NCBI GenBank assembly: GCA_030425615.1
Contig: JAUIAI010000180.1
Location: 1-6,207, forward strand
Length of the DNA stretch: 6,207 nucleotides
Direction of reading: 5' to 3'
DNA from: Gammaproteobacteria bacterium
Lineage (GTDB): Bacteria; Pseudomonadota; Gammaproteobacteria; Burkholderiales; Burkholderiaceae_E
This document shows, in pieces, positions 1 to 6,149 of the stretch. Positions within the stretch are counted from its first letter, which is position 1. Each line of letters begins with the position of its first letter. The notes under the pieces are model-generated. The model made no database searches, was not told the DNA's origin, and saw only the letters and a list, made by a program, of their open reading frames with translations. A program made the translations under genes and the position numbers.

Positions 1-583
1 CCCCATCGCGCTGGGGGCGGATCTGGTCATGCACTCGGCCACCAAGTACCTGGGAGGCCATGGCGACCTGCTCGCGGGCGCGGTCGTCTGCGCGCGCGAG
101 GATGCCTTCTTCTTCCGGGTGGCGGCCGAGCGTGGCCAGGCCGGCGCAGTGGCGGGAGGCCTGGAGGCCTGGCTGCTGGCGCGCGGCATGCGCACGCTGC
201 ACCTCCGGGTGCGGCATGCCTCGGCTTCCGCGCTCCGCATCGCGCGTCACTTCGCGAACGACGACCGCGTGACCCAGGTGCTGTACCCGGGCCTCGAAAG
301 CCATCCCGGCCATGCCATCGCGGCGGCCCAGATGCGTGGCGGCTTCGGAGCCATGCTGTCGATACGGGTGGCCGCCGGGGCGGAGGCGGCTCGCGCGGCG
401 GCCTCCCGGCTCCGGGTCTGGCGTCAGGCCACGTCCCTCGGTTCCACGGAGAGCCTGGTCGAACACCGCGCCAGCATCGAGGGGCCCGACAGCCCGTGCC
501 CCGACGATCTGCTCAGGCTTTCGGTGGGTATCGAGGCGGTCGAGGACCTGATCGGCGATCTGGACCAGGCCCTGGCCCGTTGA
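1..583 (+). CDS. Trans-sulfuration PLP enzyme (cystathionine gamma-synthase/lyase family), C-terminal part
   Basis: This is the last 193 residues of a cytosolic, fold-type I PLP enzyme of the Cys/Met metabolism family. The start lies before the window, and the reading frame is open from base 2. About half of a typical 380-400 residue protein is present. The PLP-lysine motif SATKY is near the left edge (Lys at fragment residue 15), with the Ser and Thr that contact the cofactor phosphate in this family. Near the C-terminus come the loop SLGSTESLVEHRAS and then LLRLSVGIE, whose Arg (about residue 172) binds the substrate carboxylate in family members. Known members make or break cystathionine or handle homocysteine and methionine. 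The visible part cannot separate synthase, gamma-lyase or beta-lyase, so I give no symbol. The gene ends in TGA 13 bases before the opposing cyclase gene. Family assignment is firm; exact reaction is uncertain. Confidence 0.93.
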   Translation, partial: PIALGADLVMHSATKYLGGHGDLLAGAVVCAREDAFFFRVAAERGQAGAVAGGLEAWLLARGMRTLHLRVRHASASALRIARHFANDDRVTQVLYPGLESHPGHAIAAAQMRGGFGAMLSIRVAAGAEAARAAASRLRVWRQATSLGSTESLVEHRASIEGPDSPCPDDLLRLSVGIEAVEDLIGDLDQALAR

Positions 584-596
584 CACCGGTTTCGAC

Positions 597-1781
597 TCAG
601 GAGAGACCGGCCGCGGTCTCTACCCGGTTCCGGCCGGCGGCTTTCGCCGCGTAGAGCGCGCGATCGGCGATGTCCAGCGTGCGCTCGAGCCAGTTCGTGC
701 CTGCGGTCGGGGCCGACGGACAGGCCAGAGCGCTCGCCACGCCGGCCGAGGCGGTGACCGTGAGCCGATCTCCGCTGGGCAGGGCGATCGGGGATTCGGA
801 GATCGCGCTGATCAGTCGTCGGCTCAGTGATGCGGCCTGTTCGGGGTCGCAGTCGTGCAGCAGCAGGCAGAATTCCTCGCCGCCGTAGCGGGCCACCAGG
901 TCGCGCTCGCGCGTGGCGCCCAGGAGTCGCTTCGCGACTTCGCGCAGCACGGCGTCACCTGCCGCGTGGCCGTGCGTGTCGTTGATGCGTTTGAAGTGGT
1001 CGAGGTCGACCATCACCACGGCGTGGGACGCCCTGCCGGCGACGGGCGGGGTGTGGGCAGTACACTGCATGAAGCCGTTCCGGCTGAGCAGGCCCGTCAG
1101 GCCGTCTCGTCTCGCCTGCTCGACGAGTTCCCGCCGCAGACGCTCGTTGGCCATCAGGAAGAATCCCAGCGAGGCGCCGATGACCGAGAGGCAGACGGCC
1201 ATGAGCATGAAGTTCAGGCTGTTGGCATCCGTGTAGCCATTGGCCGAAGTCGGCGCTGCGCGCAGCACGGACAGGGAACGCAGGGCGAAGGCGGCGGCGG
1301 CACTGCCCAGTGTGAAGATCGACATCCAGCTCGAGCGGTCGTGACGCCAGTCGGCCTCACGCATGATGACGACGACCACGCGCCCGAGCATGAGTGCGCA
1401 GTAGAGCGAGACGATCGCGAGCGCCAGGGGACGGAGGTCCGCAAGCATGGCCCCCAGGTAGGCGAGGGCGCCGATCACCGCCGTGACGATCGGCAGACGC
1501 TGTCCGATTCTGACGGAGAACAGGCGCGAGTACGCCTGGGCGGCGATGACCGGAAGCGGGAACACGAGGAGGTTCGGTAAGGTGTCGCTTGCCCATGCCG
1601 GCAGCACCGGGCGCTGCGAATAGAGCAGGAAGATCAGGGCCACGATGCCCATGCACAGGCCCCAGCGTTCGAGGCCGGTGTTCTGCGGCCCGACGGTGCG
1701 TGCGAATGCGAACGCCAGCGCCGCCATGACGGCGCCGAAGATCGAAAGCGCGAAGAGGAAGGTCACTGGATCGAGTTGCAT
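597..1781 (-). CDS. Membrane-bound diguanylate cyclase (7 TM segments + GGDEF)
   Basis: The 394-residue protein should make c-di-GMP from two GTP at the inner membrane. The N-terminal half shows seven hydrophobic stretches at about residues 6-27, 42-54, 70-86, 97-113, 119-139, 152-172 and 192-211. A short charged helix (about 212-225) then leads into a complete GGDEF domain. This begins at DGLTGL (226-231), carries the metal-binding Asp in VMVDLDHF (Asp259) and FKRIND (263-268), has the signature GGEEF (300-304), and ends near DIADRALYAAK (from about 370). An RERD sequence (291-294) lies exactly five residues before GGEEF, the position of the inhibitory I-site, so product inhibition is expected. 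There is no EAL or HD-GYP domain. I do not recognise the sensor half as a named MASE or 7TMR family. The ATG at 1781 is preferred over an upstream GTG at 1814 because it has a good ribosome binding site. The 3' end converges on the trans-sulfuration gene. Confidence 0.93.
   Translation of the reverse strand: MQLDPVTFLFALSIFGAVMAALAFAFARTVGPQNTGLERWGLCMGIVALIFLLYSQRPVLPAWASDTLPNLLVFPLPVIAAQAYSRLFSVRIGQRLPIVTAVIGALAYLGAMLADLRPLALAIVSLYCALMLGRVVVVIMREADWRHDRSSWMSIFTLGSAAAAFALRSLSVLRAAPTSANGYTDANSLNFMLMAVCLSVIGASLGFFLMANERLRRELVEQARRDGLTGLLSRNGFMQCTAHTPPVAGRASHAVVMVDLDHFKRINDTHGHAAGDAVLREVAKRLLGATRERDLVARYGGEEFCLLLHDCDPEQAASLSRRLISAISESPIALPSGDRLTVTASAGVASALACPSAPTAGTNWLERTLDIADRALYAAKAAGRNRVETAAGLS
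602..621. terminator. Perfect 8-bp hairpin between convergent genes, possible terminator
   Basis: AGAGACCG (602-609) and CGGTCTCT (614-621) are perfect reverse complements around a four-base loop. The hairpin sits 18 bases past the stop of the trans-sulfuration gene and covers codons just before the stop of the opposing cyclase. That suits a terminator for the rightward gene. No T-run follows on either strand, so it is not a classic intrinsic terminator. It may instead be a 3'-end stabilising hairpin, or chance in GC-rich DNA. Confidence 0.35.
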
Positions 1782-1789
1782 CGGGCAGG

Positions 1790-1798
1790 CCTCACCCC
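1790..1798 (-). promoter_or_regulatory. Ribosome binding site of the diguanylate cyclase
   Basis: On the minus strand this reads GGGGTGAGG, eight bases before the ATG at 1781. It is purine-rich and partly complementary to the 16S rRNA 3' end. The alternative in-frame GTG at 1814 has no comparable sequence before it, and its extra 11 residues (MPSARRGEACP) precede the first membrane segment without adding a recognisable feature. This decides the start. Confidence 0.6.
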
Positions 1799-1824
1799 GT
1801 CGGGCGGATGGCACGACGGTGCGG

Positions 1825-1840
1825 AGTCTGCGGACAGACT
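1825..1840. repeat. Perfect 16-bp palindrome in the cyclase leader
   Basis: AGTCTG (1825-1830) and CAGACT (1835-1840) are reverse complements around a four-base centre. The dyad ends about 44 bases upstream of the cyclase start. On the minus strand the RNA would be a 6-bp stem closed by UCCG, which fits the stable UNCG tetraloop class, although here the closing pair is G-C rather than the usual C-G. It overlaps a weak -10-like GATAGT on the minus strand (1838-1843), for which I see no matching -35. It could be an operator or a leader hairpin. The rest of the 133-base gap holds no gene I can support. Confidence 0.35.
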
Positions 1841-1906
1841 ATCGGGCCACCTTGCCGCCGGGTCGCGCAATCATGGCGGGAGGGTGTGCCGTGTTCGATC
1901 TTTGGC

Positions 1907-1924
1907 GCCGGCCGTCAGGCCGGC
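1907..1924. terminator. GC-rich hairpin spanning the tesB stop codon
   Basis: GCCGGCC (1907-1913) and GGCCGGC (1918-1924) can form a 7-bp stem whose four-base loop contains the tesB stop codon. The stem is very stable and sits at the 3' end of the tesB message. On the minus strand it is followed by GCCAAAG with no T-run, so a Rho-independent terminator is not established. It could slow 3' exonucleases or simply reflect GC-rich sequence. Confidence 0.25.
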
Positions 1925-2781
1925 CGGAACACCCGCATCACACCTTCCTGCGCCACCACCGCGACCAGCGTGCCGTCACGACGGTAGATGCGGCCCTGTA
2001 CCAGCCCGCGCCCGTCCGTGGCGCTCGGGCTCTCGATGTCGTAGAGCAGCCACTCATCCATGCGGAAGGGGCGCTGGAACCAGATCGCGTGATCGAGGCT
2101 GGCCAGCTGCGGGCCGGCCGCCCCGAACTCGTCACCGTGCGGGCGGGTGGCCACGCTGATGAACGAATAGTCCGAGACGTAGGCGAGCATGTTGCGATGC
2201 AGATTGGCATCGTCCGGCAGCGGCTCAACGGTCTTGAACCACATCTGGGTCCGCGGCCCGCGCCGTGTGCGATCGAGTATCGGCGGTGCGTCGACGGGGC
2301 GGAACTCGAACGGACGCTCGAGTTGCGCGAAACGCGGAATCCGGGATTCACCCATGCGCTCGAGGTACTCGCGCCGGTACTCGCCGATGTCCTTGAGCGT
2401 TTCCGGGTCCGGGACCTGCGGCATTTCCGACTGGTGACTGAGGCCCTGCTCGGGACGCTGGAAGGACGCGGCCATGTTCAGGATGGGCCGGCCGTGCTGA
2501 ATGGCCACCACGCGCCGGCTCGAATACGTGCGGCCGTCGCGTTGGCGATCCACCTCGTAGATGATCGGCGCCGTGTGGTCTCCGGCGCGCAGGAAGTAGG
2601 CATGCATCGAGTGAACGACGCCGTCTTCCACCGTGACGTTGGCGGCCGCCAGCGACTGGCCGAGCACCTGGCCGCCGAATACCCGCGTGGTGCCGATGTC
2701 AAGGCTCTGGCCGCGGAACAGATTGGTGTCCAGCCGCTCGAGGGTGAGCAGGCCGATGAGATCGTCGAGCAGCGAGGACAT
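1915..2781 (-). CDS. tesB: Acyl-CoA thioesterase II
   Basis: The 288-residue cytosolic protein should hydrolyse medium- and long-chain acyl-CoAs to free fatty acids and CoA. It is a double-hotdog enzyme. The N-terminal hotdog carries LFRGQS (21-26), RVFGGQVLGQ (33-42), HSMHAYFLRAGD (57-68) and SSRRVVAIQHG (87-97). The C-terminal hotdog carries YVSDYSF (201-207), SLDHAIWFQRPF (228-239) and AQEGVMR (277-283). The catalytic triad known from E. coli TesB (Asp204, Thr228, Gln278) falls at the same numbers as Asp204, Ser228 and Gln278. Ser for Thr keeps the hydroxyl. Length matches the E. coli enzyme (about 286 residues). The ATG at 2781 aligns with the E. coli N-terminus. Another ATG at 2817 would add 12 residues rich in Pro and Ala. 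Neither start has a clear Shine-Dalgarno sequence. The gene is divergent from the oxidoreductase and lies 133 bases upstream of the cyclase on the same strand. Confidence 0.95.
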   Translation of the reverse strand: MSSLLDDLIGLLTLERLDTNLFRGQSLDIGTTRVFGGQVLGQSLAAANVTVEDGVVHSMHAYFLRAGDHTAPIIYEVDRQRDGRTYSSRRVVAIQHGRPILNMAASFQRPEQGLSHQSEMPQVPDPETLKDIGEYRREYLERMGESRIPRFAQLERPFEFRPVDAPPILDRTRRGPRTQMWFKTVEPLPDDANLHRNMLAYVSDYSFISVATRPHGDEFGAAGPQLASLDHAIWFQRPFRMDEWLLYDIESPSATDGRGLVQGRIYRRDGTLVAVVAQEGVMRVFRPA

Positions 2782-2930
2782 GGCGGTAACCGGCGGGCAG
2801 GGAGGCGCAGGCAGCATACACCGAACCGCGCCCGGCCCTGGACGGGCCCGCTCCTTGCTGCGCTCGCGAAGAGCGTCGAGTCAGGTCCGGTCCGCATCGG
2901 CCGGGTTTCGAGCGTGCGAGAGGAGCCACG
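2782..2930. promoter_or_regulatory. Divergent intergenic region between tesB and the oxidoreductase
   Basis: These 149 bases must hold the start signals of two divergent genes. The best -10-like hexamer for tesB is TATGCT on the minus strand (2813-2818), with no good -35 partner. If it is real, the transcript would begin near 2806, which excludes the upstream ATG at 2817 and supports the start at 2781. Toward the oxidoreductase I find no convincing promoter. Short inverted repeats occur at 2834-2848 (GGCCC/GGGCC) and 2861-2875 (CGCTC/GAGCG). The motif GAGCGT occurs twice (2871-2876 and about 2910-2915). None matches an operator I know. Confidence 0.4.
2918..2925 (+). promoter_or_regulatory. 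Ribosome binding site of the FAD oxidoreductase
   Basis: GAGAGGAG ends five bases before the ATG at 2931. It is the strongest Shine-Dalgarno sequence in the window and fixes the start of the oxidoreductase, whose FAD-binding strand begins right after the initiator Met. Confidence 0.8.
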
Positions 2931-4346
2931 ATGGAGTATTTCGACAGCGTCGTGATCGGCGCCGGTCAGGCGGGCCCGTCCCTGGCCGTGGCCCTGGCCG
3001 GAAGGGGGCGGCGCGTCGCGCTGATCGAAGGCGACCTGCTTGGAGGCACGTGCGTCAATGACGGGTGCACGCCCACGAAGACCCTGCGCAAGTCCGCGCG
3101 CGTCGCGCATCTGGCCCGTCGTGCCGCCGAGTTCGGCGTCGCGACGGGCGAGGTCACCGTGGATTTCGCGGCGGCGATGGACCGGATGCGCGACGCCGTA
3201 CGCGAATCGCGAGAGGGTCTGGCCCGCTGGCTCGCCTCGACGGAGGGTCTCGAGGTCATCGAAGGATGGGCATCGTTCGAGGGCCGCGACACCCACGGCT
3301 TCGTCGTGGTTGTCGCGGGCCGACGCCTCTGCGCCCCCCGGGTGCACCTGAACACCGGAGCGCGGGCGACCGTGCCGCCGATAGACGGTGTCGACGAGGT
3401 CACGATCCTGGACAACTCCGGACTGCTGGCCCTCACGGAGTGCCCGCGACACCTGTTGATCATCGGCGGTAGTTACATCGGGCTCGAATTCGGACAGATG
3501 TTCCGCCGTCTCGGCGCCTCGGTCACGATCCTGGACCGATCGGAGCGGCTCGCATCGAAGGAGGACGACGACGTCTCGGAGTGTGTTACGCGTCTCATGC
3601 GTGACGAGGGGATCGAGCTCGTCCTCGGGGCCGACATCCGGGAACTCGGCGAGGCTGCCGACGGACCGTGGGTCCGGCTGGCGGATGGTCGCGAATTCAG
3701 CGGATCCCACGTGCTCATGGCCACGGGGCGCGAGCCCGATACCGGACGATTACGCCTGGACCGGGTGGGCGTCGAAACCGACGCGCGCGGCTACATCGTC
3801 ACCGACGGGAGGTTGAACACGAACGTTCCGGGCATCACCGCGCTCGGTGACGTCAACGGGCGGGGTGCGTTCACCCATACCAGCTATCACGACCACGAGA
3901 TCCTGCTCGCGGCCATCGACGAAGCCGCGGATCTTCACCAATGGGCGGATGCCGGGCGGCGGCCCATGACCTACGCCCTGTATATCGACCCGCCCCTGGC
4001 GAGGGTGGGACTGTCGATGCGACAGGCGAGAGGCCTGGCCGAAGAAGGCCGGGCGGTGCTGTCGGCGTCGCTTCCGATGAGCGGGTTCAGTCGCGCGAAG
4101 GAAGAGGGCGAGACCGAGGGCCTGGTCCGGGTGATCGTCGACGGCAGTTCCGAGGCGATCCTGGGGGCGACGGTGTTCGGTTTCGGCGGCGACGAGGTGA
4201 TCGCGGTCCTGTCCAACTTCATGGCAACGGGCGCCAGCTATCGCATCATGCGCCAGGCGCTGCCGGTGCATCCCACAGTGGCGGAGATGCTGCCGACGCT
4301 ACTGGGAAAACTCGAACCGCTCGCGCCGGAAGACCGCGCCGATTGA
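2931..4346 (+). CDS. FAD-dependent pyridine nucleotide-disulfide oxidoreductase, MerA/lipoamide dehydrogenase-like
   Basis: The 471-residue cytosolic flavoprotein has the full class-I disulfide oxidoreductase layout. An N-terminal FAD motif (IGAGQAG, 9-15) is followed by the redox-active pair in GGTCVNDGCTPTK (Cys41, Cys46). The NAD(P)-binding motif IIGGSYIGLEFG is at 177-188, the second FAD motif ALGDV at 304-308, and a C-terminal dimerisation domain ends with HPTVAE (His447, Glu452). The His-Glu pair is the catalytic base arrangement of lipoamide dehydrogenase. The VVIGAGQAGPSLA start, HTSYHDHEI (316-324) and HPTVAEMLPTLLG place it in the proteobacterial subfamily often labelled mercuric reductase. 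It has no N-terminal heavy-metal domain. Its five cysteines are all before residue 220, so the C-terminal Cys pair of true MerA is absent. Mercury reduction is therefore unlikely, and the true substrate is unknown. No pyruvate or oxoglutarate dehydrogenase genes lie nearby, which argues against a standard Lpd role. It is monocistronic here. Confidence 0.92.
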   Translation: MEYFDSVVIGAGQAGPSLAVALAGRGRRVALIEGDLLGGTCVNDGCTPTKTLRKSARVAHLARRAAEFGVATGEVTVDFAAAMDRMRDAVRESREGLARWLASTEGLEVIEGWASFEGRDTHGFVVVVAGRRLCAPRVHLNTGARATVPPIDGVDEVTILDNSGLLALTECPRHLLIIGGSYIGLEFGQMFRRLGASVTILDRSERLASKEDDDVSECVTRLMRDEGIELVLGADIRELGEAADGPWVRLADGREFSGSHVLMATGREPDTGRLRLDRVGVETDARGYIVTDGRLNTNVPGITALGDVNGRGAFTHTSYHDHEILLAAIDEAADLHQWADAGRRPMTYALYIDPPLARVGLSMRQARGLAEEGRAVLSASLPMSGFSRAKEEGETEGLVRVIVDGSSEAILGATVFGFGGDEVIAVLSNFMATGASYRIMRQALPVHPTVAEMLPTLLGKLEPLAPEDRAD

Positions 4347-4358
4347 ACTCTGCCGGCT

Positions 4359-4396
4359 GCGGCCCCGTCTTGCGCATGACGGGCGGCGGCCCCGTC
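4359..4396. repeat. 11-bp direct repeat and short stem in a convergent gap
   Basis: GCGGCCCCGTC occurs at 4359-4369 and again at 4386-4396, a 27-base period. Inside it, CCCGTC (4364-4369) can pair with GACGGG (4378-4383) across an eight-base loop. The 69-base gap lies between the convergent oxidoreductase and aidB-like genes, where terminators for both are expected. The stem is short and lacks a T-run, so it is at best a weak terminator. The repeat may be a local duplication. Confidence 0.3.
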
Positions 4397-4415
4397 CTTC
4401 AAAGAGCACGAGGGG

Positions 4416-6086
4416 TCACACGGGGTAGGCCCGCGAGATGATCGCGGCCAGTTCGCCTGCGGACGGCAGTGTCCCGAAGGCGCCGTGCCATTCGCTGCCG
4501 AGCCGCGACGCGCAGAACGCATCCGAGACCGGTTCGGGAGCATGCCTGACCAGCAGTGACGCCTGCCAGGCCACTGCCAGCCACTCCGTCAGACGTCGGG
4601 CCTGCGACTCGAGATCCGCGGGCGGACCGGCCAGGACCGAACCCAGCGCGTCGATGCGCCGGTCGAGCAGCGGGTGGCCCCCGCGAGCCGCCTCGAGTTC
4701 GGTCATGAGCGCGGGCGCCGCATGCCGGTCCCGGCCGATGGCGCGCAGCACGTCCAGACACATGATGTTGCCGGAGCCCTCCCAGATACTGTTCACCGGA
4801 GCCTCCCGGTACAGGCGCGGCATGACGGACTCCTCGACGTAGCCCGGACCGCCGTGGCACTCGAGCGCTTCGCCGATCTGCACCGGAGCGCGTTTGCAGA
4901 TCCAGTACTTCGCAACCGCAGGACCGACCCGGGCGAGTGCCGCGGCGGCCGGATCGTGAGCCGCCTCGTCGAGCGCGCGGGTGACCCGGAAGGCCAGCGC
5001 CGTGGCGGCCTCTGTTTCGAGGGCGAGATCCGCGAGCACGTTGCGCATCAGCGGCTGCTCGATGAGGCGCGCGCCGAAGGCGTCGCGGTGCGAGCAGTGG
5101 TACAGGGCGCGAACCAGGGCCTGGCGCATCAGCGCGGCCGAACTCACGCCGCAGTACACGCGGTTCGCCTGGACCATCTCGATGATCGTGCGAATGCCCC
5201 GGCCTTCCTTGCCGATCATCATCGACCAGGTGTCGTGGTATTCGATCTCGGAGGACGCATTGGAGCGGTTCCCGAGCTTGTCCTTGAGGCGTTGCAGGAA
5301 GAGCCGGTTTCGCCCGCCGTCGGGCGTGAAGCGTGGCACGAGAAAGCACGACAGGCCGGCATCGGTCTGTGCCAGGGTCAGGAACGCATCGCTCATGGGC
5401 GCGGAGCAGAAGAACTTGTGGCCGGTGAGCCGGTATGCGCTGCCCGGGCCGCCCGGACCCTCGGAGAGCGTGGCGCGCGTCGTGTTCGCCCGCACGTCCG
5501 AGCCGCCCTGCTTTTCGGTCATGAACATGCCGATCGTGGCGCCGCGCTTCTCCGCGGCCGGGATGTCACGCCGGTCGTAGTCCGTCGAAAGCACGCGCTC
5601 CAGCCAGTCGTCTGCGAGTCCCGGGTTGCCCCGGAACACAGGTACGGCCGAGTACGTCATGGACATCGGGCACATCACGCCGCCTTCGGCCTGATTGAAC
5701 AGGTAGTTCAGTGCGAAGTGCGCGACCTGAGCGCCCGGTCCCTCGTGACGCCACGCGAAGTTGGGCAGGCCGTGACCGATGGCCATGTCCATGAGCGCGT
5801 GATAAGCCGGATGGAACTCGACCTGGTCGATTCGCATGCCGTATCGGTCGAAGGCGTGCAGTTGCGGTGGGTGACGGTCCGCCTGATCTGCAAGATCGAA
5901 CGTGTCGACAGCGCCGGCGATCGGGCCGAACGCGGCAATTGCATCCGTAAAGCGGGCGCCGCCCTCCCGTTCCACGGTCTCGCGCAGCACCCGGTCCGAC
6001 GCCCAGAGGTCCTGATCGCCGATATGCGGCGGCATATTGGTAACGGTGTGCGTCGGGAGCTCGGCGTGGGGTTGGTGGATCTTCAT
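4416..6086 (-). CDS. aidB: AidB-like acyl-CoA dehydrogenase family flavoprotein
   Basis: The 556-residue protein belongs to the AidB branch of the acyl-CoA dehydrogenase superfamily (E. coli AidB is about 541 residues). AidB-type blocks run along the whole length: HTVTNMPP (13-20), VEFHPAYH (89-96), CPMSMTYSA (139-147), GMFMTEKQGGSDVRANTT (186-203), the FAD-region block RLKDKLGNRSNASSEIE (266-282), FGARLIEQPLMR (337-348), ECHGGPGYVEES (409-420) and LYREAPVNSIWEGSGNIMCLDVLR (425-448). Glu436 in the WEGSGNIM loop sits where the catalytic Glu lies in many acyl-CoA dehydrogenases. In E. coli, AidB belongs to the Ada response to DNA alkylation, binds FAD and DNA, and has weak isovaleryl-CoA dehydrogenase activity. 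No ada or alkB is nearby here. The C-terminal domain has 10 Arg, no Lys and 12 acidic residues, so DNA binding is not assured. The start at 6086 has a ribosome binding site; an upstream ATG at 6125 does not. Family is firm, physiological role open. Confidence 0.93.
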   Translation of the reverse strand: MKIHQPHAELPTHTVTNMPPHIGDQDLWASDRVLRETVEREGGARFTDAIAAFGPIAGAVDTFDLADQADRHPPQLHAFDRYGMRIDQVEFHPAYHALMDMAIGHGLPNFAWRHEGPGAQVAHFALNYLFNQAEGGVMCPMSMTYSAVPVFRGNPGLADDWLERVLSTDYDRRDIPAAEKRGATIGMFMTEKQGGSDVRANTTRATLSEGPGGPGSAYRLTGHKFFCSAPMSDAFLTLAQTDAGLSCFLVPRFTPDGGRNRLFLQRLKDKLGNRSNASSEIEYHDTWSMMIGKEGRGIRTIIEMVQANRVYCGVSSAALMRQALVRALYHCSHRDAFGARLIEQPLMRNVLADLALETEAATALAFRVTRALDEAAHDPAAAALARVGPAVAKYWICKRAPVQIGEALECHGGPGYVEESVMPRLYREAPVNSIWEGSGNIMCLDVLRAIGRDRHAAPALMTELEAARGGHPLLDRRIDALGSVLAGPPADLESQARRLTEWLAVAWQASLLVRHAPEPVSDAFCASRLGSEWHGAFGTLPSAGELAAIISRAYPV

Positions 6087-6093
6087 GCTTCGG

Positions 6094-6098
6094 CCCTC
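6094..6098 (-). promoter_or_regulatory. Ribosome binding site of the AidB-like gene
   Basis: The minus strand reads GAGGG seven bases before the ATG at 6086. The in-frame ATG at 6125 would add 13 residues (MVCPQAARHEGRS) and has no comparable sequence before it. The chosen N-terminus places HTVTNMPP where the E. coli protein has its HTVFNQP segment. Confidence 0.55.
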
Positions 6099-6149
6099 GT
6101 GTCTCGCAGCCTGTGGACAGACCATGATTCCAGAAATCCGCCCCGACCG

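Noticed and set aside
855..1580. A 241-codon plus-strand frame opposite the diguanylate cyclase
   Set aside because: It is antisense to the GGDEF domain. The translation is His/Arg/Asp/Glu-rich low-complexity sequence typical of shadows.
1782..1814. Upstream GTG start at 1814 for the cyclase
   Set aside because: No ribosome binding site precedes it, whereas the ATG at 1781 has GGGGTGAGG at good spacing and leads directly into the first membrane helix.
1645..2955. A 436-codon open frame on the plus strand opposite tesB
   Set aside because: It is the antisense shadow of tesB and part of the cyclase, shows no domain, and runs through the divergent promoter region.
2478..3710. A 410-codon open frame on the minus strand across the tesB start and the oxidoreductase gene
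   Set aside because: It is antisense to a clearly conserved oxidoreductase and out of frame with tesB. The translation is rich in Arg, Ser and Pro with no motif. Long shadow frames are expected at this GC content.
4399..5349. A 316-codon minus-strand frame overlapping the 3' half of aidB
   Set aside because: It is a shifted frame on the same strand as aidB, very Arg- and Gly-rich, and without any motif.
597..6086. A single functional system made of cyclase, TesB, oxidoreductase and AidB
   Set aside because: Gene strands alternate, gaps of 69-149 bases separate the genes, and no shared regulatory motif is visible. Co-location alone does not support a joint function.
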